Shown: positions 16,356-24,945 of the stretch, piece after piece
How the letters are laid out: each line of letters starts with the position of its first letter
Numbering within the stretch: the stretch's first letter is position 1
NCBI RefSeq assembly: GCF_001570585.1
Contig: NZ_BBXF01000012.1
Span: 57,306-121,305 of the forward strand
Reading direction: 5' to 3'
From: Herbidospora daliensis
GTDB taxonomy: Bacteria > Actinomycetota > Actinomycetes > Streptosporangiales > Streptosporangiaceae
Length of the DNA stretch: 64,000 nt
Made by a program: the position numbers and the translations under genes
Notes under the pieces: generated by a model
Seen by the model: only the letters and a program-made list of their open reading frames with translations
Databases searched by the model: none
Told to the model about the DNA's origin: nothing

Positions 16356-17471
16356 ATGACCGAAATGACCATCGAGACGCCGTTCTGGCGGGCGATCGCG
16401 GTCTACCGCTTCTGCTCCCTCGGCTACGCCGCCGTCCTGGTCGTGGAGGCCGACTCCTACGGCAATCCGGGGCCCGCGTGGTCGGTGCTCGTGCTCATGA
16501 CCGCCTGGACGGTCTTCGCCACCTACGCCTACTCCCGCGAGGCCCTGCGCGGCTGGCCGCTGCTGATCGCCGACCTGGCCGTCACCGCCGCCTGCCTGCT
16601 GTCGTCGATCTGGGTCCAGGGGTTCGACGGCCCGCACGGCGCCATGCCGATCACCGCCACCTGGGTGGCCGCCCCCGTCGTCGCCTGGGCGGTCTACGCG
16701 GGCCGCCGCGCGGGCGCCGCCGCGGCCGCCGTCATCGCCGCGCTGGACGTGTGGCTGCGCGGCGTCGGCGTGCTCGACCTGAACACCGTCCCGGTCAACG
16801 GCGCCGTCCTGCTGTTCCTGGCCGGCGTCGTGATCGGCCACGTCGCCCGGCTGGCCAAGCAGGCCGAGGCCCGCATGCAGCGCGCGGTCGAGCTCGAGGC
16901 GGCCGGACGCGAACGCGAACGCCTGGCCCGGGGCATCCACGACTCGGTCCTGCAGGTGCTGGCCCTGGTGCAGCGCCGGGGCGCCGAGATCGGCGGCGAG
17001 GCGGCCGAGCTGGGCCGCCTGGCGGGCGAGCAGGAGGCCGTGCTGCGCGAGCTGGTCAGGACCGCGCCCCGGCCGCTCGGCGCCGAGACGGCCGACCTCA
17101 ACGAGGCGGTCCGCCGCCACGCCTCGCCCGCGGTCACCGTGGCGACCCCCGCGACCCCCGTCGACCTGCCCTCCCACACGGTCGCGGAGTTGTCGGCCGC
17201 CGTCGCCAACGCGCTCGACAACGTCCGCCGCCACTGCCCCGAGGGCACGCGGGTGTGGATCCTGGTCGAGGCCGAGGACGGCGCCGTGACGGTGACCGTG
17301 CGTGACGACGGCCCCGGCATCCCCGAGGGCCGCCTGGAGGAGGCCGAGCGGCTGGGCCGCCTGGGCGTCGCGCAGTCGATCAGGGGCCGGGTGGCCGCTC
17401 TGGGCGGCCGGGTCACGATTGTCTCCTCCCCTGATGGCACCGAGATCGAGATGGTTATCGTGGCGCCATGA
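16356..17471 (+). CDS. MacS-like sensor histidine kinase
   Basis: A 371-residue membrane histidine kinase. Residues about 10-165 contain about five hydrophobic helices. A short coiled coil leads to the HisKA_3-type H-box RERERLARGIHDSVLQVLALV and a HATPase region with ALDNVRRHCPEG (N box) and VRDDGPGIPEG (G1 box), ending VSSPDGTEIEMVIVAP. The shape matches the MacS family of actinomycete kinases, which work with a NarL-type regulator in morphogenesis. Its stop overlaps the regulator start by 4 bp. The assignment to MacS is by pattern and synteny. Confidence 0.85.
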   Translation: MTEMTIETPFWRAIAVYRFCSLGYAAVLVVEADSYGNPGPAWSVLVLMTAWTVFATYAYSREALRGWPLLIADLAVTAACLLSSIWVQGFDGPHGAMPITATWVAAPVVAWAVYAGRRAGAAAAAVIAALDVWLRGVGVLDLNTVPVNGAVLLFLAGVVIGHVARLAKQAEARMQRAVELEAAGRERERLARGIHDSVLQVLALVQRRGAEIGGEAAELGRLAGEQEAVLRELVRTAPRPLGAETADLNEAVRRHASPAVTVATPATPVDLPSHTVAELSAAVANALDNVRRHCPEGTRVWILVEAEDGAVTVTVRDDGPGIPEGRLEEAERLGRLGVAQSIRGRVAALGGRVTIVSSPDGTEIEMVIVAP

Positions 17472-18118
17472 GCGTGCGCGTCATGGTCGTCGACGACCAC
17501 CCGATGTGGCGGGAGGGCGTGGCCCGCGACCTCGCCGAGGCCGGCTACGAGATCGTGGCGACCTGCGGCGAGGGCCGTCAGGCGCTGCGGGTGGCGGCCG
17601 CCGTCCGGCCCGACGTGGTGGTGCTCGACCTCCAGCTGCCCGACCTGCCCGGGGTCGAGGTGGCCCGGGGCCTGGGAGCCTCCGACGACCCGCCCAAGGT
17701 GCTGGTGCTGTCGGCCAGCGCCGAGCACGACGACGTGCTGGAGGCGGTGAAGGCGGGCGCGTCGGGCTACCTGGTGAAGTCGGCGAGCCAGGCCGACTTC
17801 CTGGAGGCGGTGGCCCGCACCGCGCAGGGCGACGCCGTCTTCACGCCGGGCCTGGCCGGGCTGGTGCTGGGGGAGTACCGCCGGCTGGCGGCCCAGCCGA
17901 AGGCCGCTGAGGAGGGCCCCCGGCTGACCGACCGCGAGACCGAGGTGCTGCGGCTGGTGGCGAAGGGGCTGTCGTACAAGCAGATCGCCGAGCGGCTCGT
18001 GTTGTCGCACCGGACGGTGCAGAACCACGTCCAGAACACCCTGAGCAAGCTCCAGCTGCACAACCGCGTCGAGCTGGTGCGCTACGCGATCGAAAAAGGT
18101 CTGGCGGACCTCGACTAG
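17468..18118 (+). CDS. NarL/LuxR-family response regulator, MacR-like
   Basis: A 216-residue two-domain regulator. The receiver has acidic residues in MVVDDHPMWREG, the phosphoacceptor Asp in VVVLDLQLPDLPG, the Thr/Ser in VLVLSASAEHDD and the Lys in GYLVKSAS. The C-terminal LuxR-type HTH reads LTDRETEVLRLVAKGLSYKQIAERLVLSHRTVQNHV. It is translationally coupled to the kinase, its obvious partner. Targets are unknown; the neighbouring genes are not obvious ones. Confidence 0.9.
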   Translation: MSVRVMVVDDHPMWREGVARDLAEAGYEIVATCGEGRQALRVAAAVRPDVVVLDLQLPDLPGVEVARGLGASDDPPKVLVLSASAEHDDVLEAVKAGASGYLVKSASQADFLEAVARTAQGDAVFTPGLAGLVLGEYRRLAAQPKAAEEGPRLTDRETEVLRLVAKGLSYKQIAERLVLSHRTVQNHVQNTLSKLQLHNRVELVRYAIEKGLADLD

Positions 18119-18160
18119 AGTTAAAAGGTTCCCGCCAGTCGTTCCCGAAGGACCATCACC

Positions 18161-19357
18161 ATGACCATGACCGCTCTGGGTGAGCCCTGTGTGCTGCTCA
18201 AACTGGGCGAGATCGTCCTGAAAGGAAAGAACCGGGAGCAGTTCGAGGTCCGGCTGCGCGCCAACATCAAGCACGCCCTGTCGGGCTTCGAGATCGACCT
18301 GCGCCAGCGCCACGGCGTCATCGCGCTGTTCCTGCCCGACGGCACCGGCGTCGAGGTCGCCGAGGCGGTCGCCCGGCGGGTCAGCGAGGTGCCCGGCATC
18401 GTGCTGGTCCACCTGGCCTGGCGGGTCGCCAAAGACCCGTCGGTCGTCACCAAGGCCGCCCTCGAACTGGTCAGGGAGACCCCCGAGGTGGCCCGCAAGG
18501 CCAGCTTCGCGGTCCGCTCGCGCCGCCGCGACAAGCGCTTCCCGATGACCTCGGCCGAGCTCGACTGGCACGTCGGCAGCGAGATCAACGACACCTACGG
18601 CCTGCCGGTCAGCCTGAAGAACCCCGAGCTCACCGTCTCGATCGAGGTCGACCGCGACGAGGTGTTCGTCTACGTCGACAACCGCCCCGGCCAGGGCGGC
18701 CTCCCGGTCGGCACCAGCGGGCGCGGCCTGGCGCTGCTGTCGGGCGGCATCGACTCCCCGGTGGCCGCCTACCGCATGATGCGGCGCGGCCTGCGGGTCG
18801 ACTTCCTGCACTTCTCCGGCATCCCGTTCACCACCACCGAGTCGATCTACAAGGCCTACGCCCTGGTCCGCCGCCTCGACGCCTTCCAGGGCCGCTCGCG
18901 CCTGTGGGTGGTGCCGTTCGGCAAGGCCCAGCAGTCGATCCGCACCTCCGGCAGCGACCGCCTGGCGATGATCGCCCAGCGCCGCCTGATGCTGAAGACC
19001 GCCGAGGAGGTCGCCCACCGCCACAAGGCGACCGCCCTGATCACCGGCGACTCGCTCGGCCAGGTGTCGTCGCAGACGATGGCCAACATCGCGGCCCAGG
19101 ACAGCGCGACCGACCTGCCGATCCTGCGGCCCCTGATCGGGCTCGACAAGATGGAGGTCATCGCCGAGGCCCGCCGCATCGGCACGCTGGCCATCTCCGA
19201 GCTGCCCGACGAAGACTGCTGCACGATCCTGGCCTCCCGCCAGCCCGAGCTGGCCGCCAAGATCGAAGACCTGAAGCTGATCGAGAAGCGGCTCGACGCC
19301 GAGGAGCTCGCGGTCCAGCTGGCCGACTCGATCCAGGCCTACAAGCTAGAGTCCTGA
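18161..19357 (+). CDS. thiI: tRNA 4-thiouridine synthase ThiI
   Basis: A 398-residue protein. A ferredoxin-like and THUMP tRNA-binding region occupies residues about 1-175 (LLKLGEIVLKGKNREQFEVRLRANI). The PP-loop adenylation domain follows, with LLSGGIDSPVAAYRMMRRG. It transfers sulfur to U8 of tRNA and, in some bacteria, to ThiS. There is no C-terminal rhodanese domain, as in most Gram-positive ThiI proteins; the Cys pair in PDEDCCTIL near the end is conserved. It overlaps the convergent MFS gene by 12 bp. Confidence 0.93.
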   Translation: MTMTALGEPCVLLKLGEIVLKGKNREQFEVRLRANIKHALSGFEIDLRQRHGVIALFLPDGTGVEVAEAVARRVSEVPGIVLVHLAWRVAKDPSVVTKAALELVRETPEVARKASFAVRSRRRDKRFPMTSAELDWHVGSEINDTYGLPVSLKNPELTVSIEVDRDEVFVYVDNRPGQGGLPVGTSGRGLALLSGGIDSPVAAYRMMRRGLRVDFLHFSGIPFTTTESIYKAYALVRRLDAFQGRSRLWVVPFGKAQQSIRTSGSDRLAMIAQRRLMLKTAEEVAHRHKATALITGDSLGQVSSQTMANIAAQDSATDLPILRPLIGLDKMEVIAEARRIGTLAISELPDEDCCTILASRQPELAAKIEDLKLIEKRLDAEELAVQLADSIQAYKLES

Positions 19358-20536
19358 CCGCCGCAGCGGGCTGAACAGCCCGCCCGCGGCGGTCAGCACC
19401 AGCCCGGCCCCCATCAGCGTCACGACCGGCGCCACGCCCTGCCCCGCCGCCGTCCACGTCGCCAGGGTCGCGCCCAGCGGGCCCAGGGCGAAGTGGATGG
19501 TCCAGAACGCCGCCGTCACCCGGCCCAGCAGGTGGGCCGGGGTGATCTCCTGGCGCAGCGACATCGAGCAGATCGCGCCGACCGTGATCGCCAGGCTGAA
19601 CAGCGCCATCAGCGCCCCGATCCCGGCCACGACCCCGCCTGACAGCGCGACGGCGATCACCGCCAGCCCCGCGAGCGTGGTCGACGCCAGCCACGTCGGG
19701 CCGAAGCCCAGCCGTCTGCGCACCCGCGCCACGACCATCGAGCCGATGATCGTGCCGATCGCGCCCGCGCCCAGCACGTAGCCCACCACCGCGTCGGGCT
19801 GCTCCAGGTTCTCCTTCAGGTGGAAGACGACCAGGTCGTCGAGGCCGGCGGTGAGGAAGATGAGCGCCGTGAGCAGGATCGTCATGGTGCGCAGCACCGG
19901 GTTGCCGAGCAGGAACCTGGCGCCGGCCAGCCGGCCGCCGGTCTCCTCCCGCGCGTACGGCCGCAGCCGGATGAACCGCAGCCCGAACGCCGAGACCAGG
20001 AAGGTCACCGAATCCAGCCCGATCGCCGCGGCGGGCCCGAACACCCCGGAGACCACGCCCGCGAGGGCGGGGCCGGCCACCCCGGCCACGGCGAAGACGC
20101 CGTAGAGCATGCCGTTGGCGCGGGTGATGTCGCCCGGGTCGACGATCGACGGCAGCACGGTCACGTAGGCGACGTTGAAGACCATCCCGAGCGCGGCCGC
20201 CAGCGGGACGATCACGTAGAGCGGCCAGATCACCGGAGACCACCACCACAGGACCGGGATCAGGCCGTACAGGAGGAACCGGCCGACGTCGCAGACGACC
20301 AGCACGCGCCGCCGGTCGAACCGGTCGACGATGCCGCCGGCGAAGGTGCCGGTCACGACGGAGGCGACGCCCGTCAGCGCGGTGAGCACGCCCATCTGGG
20401 CGACGGACCCGGTCGCGTGCAGCGCCAGCAGCGGCACCGCCACGGTCGAGAACGCGTCGCCCAGCACGGACAACGTCTGAACACCGAGCAGTAGGACAAA
20501 GTTCTTGTTTCTAAGAAGATCCCCCGAAAACGCCAC
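19346..20536 (-). CDS. MFS transporter, EntS/MefA-like
   Basis: A 396-residue major facilitator superfamily protein with about 12 helices. The loop 2-3 signature appears as GGIVDRFDRRRVLVVCDVGRF, as in the enterobactin exporter/MefA branch. The GTG start lies 11 bp after aroF, so it is probably co-transcribed with aroF and under the same leader peptide. That suggests export of an aromatic compound, or simple read-through; I cannot tell which. Confidence 0.85.
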   Translation of the reverse strand: MAFSGDLLRNKNFVLLLGVQTLSVLGDAFSTVAVPLLALHATGSVAQMGVLTALTGVASVVTGTFAGGIVDRFDRRRVLVVCDVGRFLLYGLIPVLWWWSPVIWPLYVIVPLAAALGMVFNVAYVTVLPSIVDPGDITRANGMLYGVFAVAGVAGPALAGVVSGVFGPAAAIGLDSVTFLVSAFGLRFIRLRPYAREETGGRLAGARFLLGNPVLRTMTILLTALIFLTAGLDDLVVFHLKENLEQPDAVVGYVLGAGAIGTIIGSMVVARVRRRLGFGPTWLASTTLAGLAVIAVALSGGVVAGIGALMALFSLAITVGAICSMSLRQEITPAHLLGRVTAAFWTIHFALGPLGATLATWTAAGQGVAPVVTLMGAGLVLTAAGGLFSPLRRSGL

Positions 20537-20547
20537 GAGGGCGGAGG

Positions 20548-21582
20548 CTACACGGCGACCGCTTCACCGGCCAGGGTGCGGCCCATCAGCGGGGCGAACT
20601 CGCGCATGATCCGCGCCAGCTCGTCGAGGTCGCCGTCGACCAGGGCCTGCGGGCCGTCGCAGAGCGCCTGCTCGGGGTGCGGGTGGACGTCGATGATCAC
20701 GCCGTCGGCGCCCACCGCGACCGCCGCCCGGGTGAGCGGCAGCACCAGCTCGCGCCGCCCGCCCGAGTGGGACGGGTCGATGATCACCGGCAGGTGGGAG
20801 AGCCGCTGCGCCACCGGCACCGCCGACACGTCGAGGGTGTTGCGGGTGGCCGTCTCGAAGGTGCGGATGCCGCGCTCGCACAGCACGATGTCGAGGTTGC
20901 CGCGCTGGGCGATGTACTCGGCCGACATCAGCCACTCCTCGATCGTGCCGCTCATGCCGCGCTTCAGCATGACCGGCTTCCCGGCCGCGCCGACCGCCTG
21001 CAGGAGCGCGAAGTTCTGCGTGTTGCGGGTGCCGACCTGCAGCATGTCGGCGTAGGAGGCCACGAGCGGCACGTCGTGGGCGTCGACCACCTCGGTCACG
21101 ATCGGCAGCCCGGTCTTCTCCCGGACGTCGGCCAGGATGCGCAGCCCCTGCTCGCCGAGGCCCTGGAAGGCGTACGGCGAGGTGCGCGGCTTGAACGCGC
21201 CGCCGCGCAGCAGGGTGGCCCCGGCGGCCTTGGCCATCTGGGCGGCCTCAAGGGTCTGCTGCGGCGTCTCGACCGCGCACGGCCCCGCGATGAGGGTGAC
21301 CGTGTCGGGCCCGATCGGCACACCGCCCACCCGGACCGTCGATCTGACGGGATGGTTGTCGCGGCTCACGAGCTTGAAGGGGGTGGACACGCGCATCACG
21401 TCGGCGACGCCGCGCTGACCGCGCAGATTGAGGCTGGCGAACTGCTCCACGTCGCCGATCAGCCCGATGATCGTGCGGTTCACGCCGCGGGACACGAACG
21501 CCTCACCACCGGCCGACGCGACGAGCGCGACGACGTCGGTGATGTCTTCCTGGGTGGCCTCGGGGGCCATGACGATGACCAT
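20548..21582 (-). CDS. aroF: DAHP synthase, type I-beta with N-terminal ferredoxin-like domain
   Basis: A 344-residue 3-deoxy-7-phosphoheptulonate synthase, the first step of the shikimate pathway (PEP plus erythrose 4-phosphate). Residues about 1-75 are the ferredoxin-like regulatory domain of the Thermotoga type (VIVMAPEATQEDITDVVALV). The barrel carries LIAGPCAVETPQQTLEAA, LRGGAFKPRTSPYAFQGLG, LQVGTRNTQNFALLQ, MLKRGMSGTIEEWL and the metal-binding VIIDPSHSGGRRELV. AAGGAG lies just upstream of the ATG. Expression is probably attenuated: a leader peptide with Phe-Ser-Phe-Trp-Tyr and a 16-bp terminator hairpin precede it. The MFS gene follows after 11 bp. Confidence 0.93.
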   Translation of the reverse strand: MVIVMAPEATQEDITDVVALVASAGGEAFVSRGVNRTIIGLIGDVEQFASLNLRGQRGVADVMRVSTPFKLVSRDNHPVRSTVRVGGVPIGPDTVTLIAGPCAVETPQQTLEAAQMAKAAGATLLRGGAFKPRTSPYAFQGLGEQGLRILADVREKTGLPIVTEVVDAHDVPLVASYADMLQVGTRNTQNFALLQAVGAAGKPVMLKRGMSGTIEEWLMSAEYIAQRGNLDIVLCERGIRTFETATRNTLDVSAVPVAQRLSHLPVIIDPSHSGGRRELVLPLTRAAVAVGADGVIIDVHPHPEQALCDGPQALVDGDLDELARIMREFAPLMGRTLAGEAVAV

Positions 21583-21600
21583 GATGTCTCCTTAACACGC

Positions 21601-21638
21601 GAAAAGCCCCGGGTCCTAGATCGGACCCGGGGCTTTTC
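21601..21638 (-). terminator. Attenuator hairpin in the aroF leader
   Basis: GAAAAGCCCCGGGTCC (21601-21616) is perfectly complementary to 21623-21638 around a 6-base loop. On the aroF strand it ends in GGGGCTTTTC, a good intrinsic terminator, just 18 bases before the start codon. GGACC segments in the leader peptide region (GACGGACCCG, AGGACCG) could compete for GGTCC in its first arm. Attenuation is therefore likely. Confidence 0.8.
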
Positions 21639-21653
21639 GACCGCCTTTGGCTG

Positions 21654-21725
21654 CTAGCGCACAACCTCATGGCGAACGGTCCTCACGGGTCCGTCGCCAT
21701 ACCAAAACGAGAATGCGCCAAGCAT
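21654..21725 (-). CDS. Aromatic-amino-acid leader peptide of aroF (23 residues)
   Basis: A 23-residue ORF starts MLGAFSFWYGDGPV and ends REVVR-like (HEVVR) just before the attenuator hairpin. Codons for Phe, Phe, Trp and Tyr are clustered at residues 5-9, so the ribosome would stall when aromatic amino acids run short. TATATT ends 6 bases before the ATG, which places the transcription start at or next to the ATG, so the leader is probably leaderless. Such aromatic-rich leaders control aro and trp genes in other bacteria. The peptide itself has no other function that I can see. Confidence 0.75.
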   Translation of the reverse strand: MLGAFSFWYGDGPVRTVRHEVVR

Positions 21726-21788
21726 GGTCGAAATATATCGCACAACCCTGATGCGGGCCCACCACGGGGCGGGTGACAGGATGGGCGG

Positions 21789-22400
21789 GTGCCGGAGACG
21801 CCCGAGGAGGAGAACCGGCTGCCCCCGGGTCAGTACGTCCCGCGCGGCAGGCCCGTGATGCACTACGGAAGGGTGCCGACGTTCCGGCCCGCGACCTGGC
21901 GCCTGCAGATCTTCGGCGCCACCGAGTCGGGCGAACAGCACTTCCTGACCTGGGACGACTTCGGTCAGCTGCCGCGTTCGACGGTGCTGGCCGACTTCCA
22001 CTGCGTGACCAAGTTCTCGATCATGGGCAACGAGTGGACCGGCGTGCCCGCGTCGGCGTTCCTGGCCGCCGTGCCGCCCGCCGCCGGGGTCGCCCACGTG
22101 ATGATCTGGGCCGAGTACGGCTACAGCGCCAACGTCCGGATGAGCGACTTCGACCGCGACTCGACCCTGTTCGCCACCGAGCTCGACGGCAAGCCGCTCA
22201 CCCCCGAGCGCGGCTACCCCGTGCGCGCCGTGGTCCCTCACCTGTACGCCTGGAAGAGCGTCAAGTGGGTGCGCGCCATCGAATACCTGACCGACGACCG
22301 GCGCGGCTTCTGGGAGGACCGGGGCTACCACAACGTCGCCGACCCCTGGCGTGAGCAGCGCTACTCATACCAGGAGGACCCGGGCGACGGCCCGCCCTAG
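21789..22400 (+). CDS. Sulfite oxidase-like molybdopterin oxidoreductase
   Basis: A 203-residue soluble protein of the oxidoreductase molybdopterin-binding domain family (YuiH-like). The Moco-ligating cysteine lies in LADFHCVTKFS. The sequence continues with NEWTGVPASAFL, MIWAEYGYSANV, YPVRAVVPHLYAWKSVKWV and FWEDRGYHNVADPW. It has no Tat signal and lacks the dimerisation domain of full sulfite oxidases, so the electron acceptor and substrate are unknown. GTG start. It is divergent from the aroF leader and followed after 28 bp by the LytTR gene. Confidence 0.87.
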   Translation: MPETPEEENRLPPGQYVPRGRPVMHYGRVPTFRPATWRLQIFGATESGEQHFLTWDDFGQLPRSTVLADFHCVTKFSIMGNEWTGVPASAFLAAVPPAAGVAHVMIWAEYGYSANVRMSDFDRDSTLFATELDGKPLTPERGYPVRAVVPHLYAWKSVKWVRAIEYLTDDRRGFWEDRGYHNVADPWREQRYSYQEDPGDGPP

Positions 22401-22428
22401 CCCGGCCCGGAGGTCTAGTCTCGCCCGG

Positions 22429-23070
22429 GTGTGCTGCTTCGACGTGCCCTTCCGGCTCACCCCCGAGGCCGCCCGCGCGGCCCTGCCCCACCTGGAGCGG
22501 GCCGTCGGCGCCCCGTTGACGATCACCTCCGCGACCGAGGTCCTCGCGGGCCCGGCGGCCGGCTGGGACGCGGCGGTCGCGGCCATGCGGGGGAGGCGGT
22601 CGGGAGAGGCGCTGCCGCTGACGATCATGGGCGCGGTCGTGGGCGCACTGGTGGCCCACGGGCGGGCCGGCGACCTCCGCAACGCCGCCCGCTGGCTCTC
22701 CGACCAGCTGGAGCTCGATCACCTGCGCCGGAAGGCCGCCCAGGAGTCCATTCCGGTGGAGCTCGGCGGCCGGACCCGGTTCATCGACCCCGGGGCCGTC
22801 TGGTTCGCCGAGGCGCGCGGCGACTACGTCAGGCTCAGGACCGCCGAGGGCGGCTTCCTGGTGCGGACGTCCATGGCCGCGCTGGAGCAGCGGTGGGCCG
22901 GGGCCGGGTTCATCAGGGCCCACCGGAGCACCCTGGTCAACGCCCGGCACGTCAGCGAGCTGCGGTTCGCCGACGGGCGGGCGCTGCTGCTGGTCGGGAC
23001 CGAGACGCTGCCGGTCTCCCGCCGTCACACCCGGGAGGTCAGGGAGCGGCTGACCGCTCGTCGCTCCTGA
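22429..23070 (+). CDS. LytTR DNA-binding domain protein
   Basis: A 213-residue protein. Residues about 110-213 are a LytTR DNA-binding domain: SIPVELGGRTRFIDPGAVWFAEARGDYVRLRTAEG, then RAHRSTLVNARHVSEL and LPVSRRHTREVRERL. The N-terminal 100 residues (FRLTPEAARAALPHLERAVGAPL...) look like a small helical input domain, not a receiver: there is no phosphoacceptor Asp pattern. It is thus a non-two-component LytTR regulator. The start at GTG 22429 is the best in frame, though GGAGG is 15 bases away. Target genes are unknown. Confidence 0.8.
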   Translation: MCCFDVPFRLTPEAARAALPHLERAVGAPLTITSATEVLAGPAAGWDAAVAAMRGRRSGEALPLTIMGAVVGALVAHGRAGDLRNAARWLSDQLELDHLRRKAAQESIPVELGGRTRFIDPGAVWFAEARGDYVRLRTAEGGFLVRTSMAALEQRWAGAGFIRAHRSTLVNARHVSELRFADGRALLLVGTETLPVSRRHTREVRERLTARRS

Positions 23071-23129
23071 CACGCCGTCTGTCGTGATCAGCCGGTGTGG
23101 CGCTGACCTGGGAAATAAGGTTGCGGTCA

Positions 23130-23162
23130 CGGATCCGGTCGTTCGGGGGACGGCCGGATCCG
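23130..23162. terminator. Bidirectional hairpin between LytTR and endonuclease IV genes
   Basis: CGGATCCGG (23130-23138) pairs perfectly with CCGGATCCG (23154-23162), with further partial pairing in the loop, between convergent genes. No T tract. Confidence 0.6.
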
Positions 23163-23166
23163 CCCG

Positions 23167-24003
23167 CTATCCGCGCAGCTTCTTCAGCAGGTCGATGTCC
23201 TCGCGGTGCTTGTCGGCCTTGCCGGGCGTCTCGATGCACAGCGGCACCCCGGCCACCGCCGGGTGGCGCATGACCTCGGCGAACCCCTGGGCCCCGATGT
23301 GGCCCGCGCCGATGTTCTCGTGGCGGTCCTTCTTCGCGCCCAGCACGTCTTTGGAGTCGTTGGCGTGGATCAGCTTCAACCGGCCCGGCGCGATGGCGTG
23401 GAGGGCGTCGAAGGTCTCGCGCACGCCCTCGGGCGTCGACAGGTCGTGGCCGGCGGCGAAGGCGTGGCAGGTGTCGAGGCAGAGGCCCGCCTTCGGATGC
23501 CACTCCAGCGCCGACAGGTAGGGGCCGAGGTCCTGGACGGTCGCGCAGAGCATCTGGCCCTGCCCGGCCATCGGTTCGAGCAGCAGGTCGGGGCCGTCGT
23601 CGGGGATCTCCTCCAGCAGCGGGAGCAGATGGTCGCGCAGCTGCCGGAAGGCCGCCTCGCGCGGCTGGCTGACCGCCGAGCCGGTGTGCACGACCACGCC
23701 CAGCGCGCCGACCTCGCGGCCGCGCCGCAGGGTGTGGCGGACCGAGGCGATCGAGTTCTCCAGCGTCGCCTCGGTCGGCGAGCCGAAGTTGATCAGGTAG
23801 TTGGCGTGGACGTAGACCGGCAGGTCGGCCGCGCGCAGTTTGGCGTCCTCGGCCGGGTTGCCCTCGTTCAGAGCCCAGCCGCGCGGGTTGGTGACGAAGA
23901 CCTGGGCCATCTCGGCGCCGATCTCGGCGGCGTACTTCAGGCCTCCGGTGGCCAGCCCGCCCGCTACCAGGACGTGGCCGCCGATCGCGTTTCCAGTGCT
24001 CAT
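23167..24003 (-). CDS. nfo: Deoxyribonuclease IV (AP endonuclease)
   Basis: A 278-residue AP endonuclease family 2 TIM barrel that cuts DNA at abasic sites. Zinc-ligand regions are visible: VYVHANYLINFGSP, VVVHTGSAV, DLLLEPMAGQGQM, GLCLDTCHAFAAGHDL, LKLIHANDSKD, HENIGAGHIG and VPLCIETPGK. Length is normal. It is divergent from the urate-degradation operon, with a GGTTTGT/ACAAACC inverted repeat between them. Confidence 0.93.
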   Translation of the reverse strand: MSTGNAIGGHVLVAGGLATGGLKYAAEIGAEMAQVFVTNPRGWALNEGNPAEDAKLRAADLPVYVHANYLINFGSPTEATLENSIASVRHTLRRGREVGALGVVVHTGSAVSQPREAAFRQLRDHLLPLLEEIPDDGPDLLLEPMAGQGQMLCATVQDLGPYLSALEWHPKAGLCLDTCHAFAAGHDLSTPEGVRETFDALHAIAPGRLKLIHANDSKDVLGAKKDRHENIGAGHIGAQGFAEVMRHPAVAGVPLCIETPGKADKHREDIDLLKKLRG

Positions 24004-24033
24004 AGTGGCATCAGGTTACCCGGGGGTTTCGCC

Positions 24034-24055
24034 GGTTTGTGGCAACGTACAAACC
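24034..24055. promoter_or_regulatory. GGTTTGT-N8-ACAAACC inverted repeat before the purine catabolic operon
   Basis: Perfect 7-bp arms (24034-24040, 24049-24055) lie in the divergent nfo/uraD promoter region, about 77 bp before uraD. It is a good candidate for the operator of the purine catabolism operon, but no regulator gene is linked to it here. Confidence 0.45.
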
Positions 24056-24131
24056 ATCGGCCGCTCATGGACGGGGCTTTGGGAGCTCCCGCTGCTGGAT
24101 TCGGCGGGGGCCGCGATGTGTACTGGCGACC

Positions 24132-24605
24132 ATGCGTGAACCGAGCCGCGACGACCTGCTGGCGTGCTGCGCGTCCGCCCGCTGGGCCGACGGCGTGGCC
24201 GGGCGGCCCTACCCCGACCTCACCGGTCTCCTCGACCGCAGCGACGGGGTGCTGGCCATGCTGAACTGGGCCGACGTGGAGGAGGCGCTGGCCGCCCACC
24301 CCCGGATCGGCGACCGGGCCGCAGGGGCGTCGAGGGAGTCGGCGTGGTCGCGCGACGAGCAGTCGGGCGCCGCCACCGCCGAGGAGGACGTGCTGCGCCG
24401 CCTGAAAGCGGGCAACCGGGCCTACGAGGAGCGGTTCGGGCACGTGTACCTGGTCTGCGCGACCGGCAGGTCGGCCCCCGAGATGCTGGCGATCTTGGAG
24501 GATCGTCTGGGCAACGTACCGGAGAAGGAGCGGATGGTCGTGCGCGACGAGCTCGGGAAGATCGTCCGGCTGCGGCTGGCCAAGCTCTGGGAGGAGGGGG
24601 CGTGA
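24132..24605 (+). CDS. uraD: OHCU decarboxylase
   Basis: A 157-residue helical enzyme that converts 2-oxo-4-hydroxy-4-carboxy-5-ureidoimidazoline to S-allantoin, the third step after urate. Signature stretches are LLACCASARWADGVAGRPY, ALAAHPRIGDR (catalytic His) and ESAWSRDEQSGAATAEE, then NRAYEERFGHVYLVCATGRSAPEML. The ATG at 24132 is chosen because earlier in-frame codons fall in the promoter. It is the first gene of the purine operon, with a 4-bp overlap into uraH. Confidence 0.92.
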   Translation: MREPSRDDLLACCASARWADGVAGRPYPDLTGLLDRSDGVLAMLNWADVEEALAAHPRIGDRAAGASRESAWSRDEQSGAATAEEDVLRRLKAGNRAYEERFGHVYLVCATGRSAPEMLAILEDRLGNVPEKERMVVRDELGKIVRLRLAKLWEEGA

Positions 24606-24943
24606 GCCTGTCCACCCATGTGCTCGACACCGCGCGCGGGTGCCCGGCCGCCGACGTCCACGTGCGGCTGGCCCGCCGGGCCGCCCACGGGTACGTCGCC
24701 CTCGCCGAGGCTCGCACCGACAAGGACGGCCGCATCAGGGAGTGGACGCCGCTGGGCCGCGAGTGGACCGGCACGCTGGAGGCCGCGACCTACCGGCTGA
24801 TCTTCGACACCGGCGGCTACCTGGGAGACGACGCGTTCTTCCCCGAGGTCACCGTCGTCTTCACCATCGCCGACGCCGACCGGCACCACCACGTGCCGCT
24901 GCTGCTGAGCCCGTTCGGCTACTCGACCTACCGGGGGAGTTAG
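24602..24943 (+). CDS. uraH: 5-hydroxyisourate hydrolase (transthyretin-like)
   Basis: A 113-residue transthyretin-related enzyme that opens 5-hydroxyisourate to OHCU. The N-terminal LSTHVLDTARGCPAADVHVRL and the diagnostic C-terminal tetrapeptide YRGS are both present. GTG start overlapping uraD (GTGA). The uricase gene follows after 2 bp. Confidence 0.95.
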   Translation: MSLSTHVLDTARGCPAADVHVRLARRAAHGYVALAEARTDKDGRIREWTPLGREWTGTLEAATYRLIFDTGGYLGDDAFFPEVTVVFTIADADRHHHVPLLLSPFGYSTYRGS

Positions 24944-24945
24944 AA

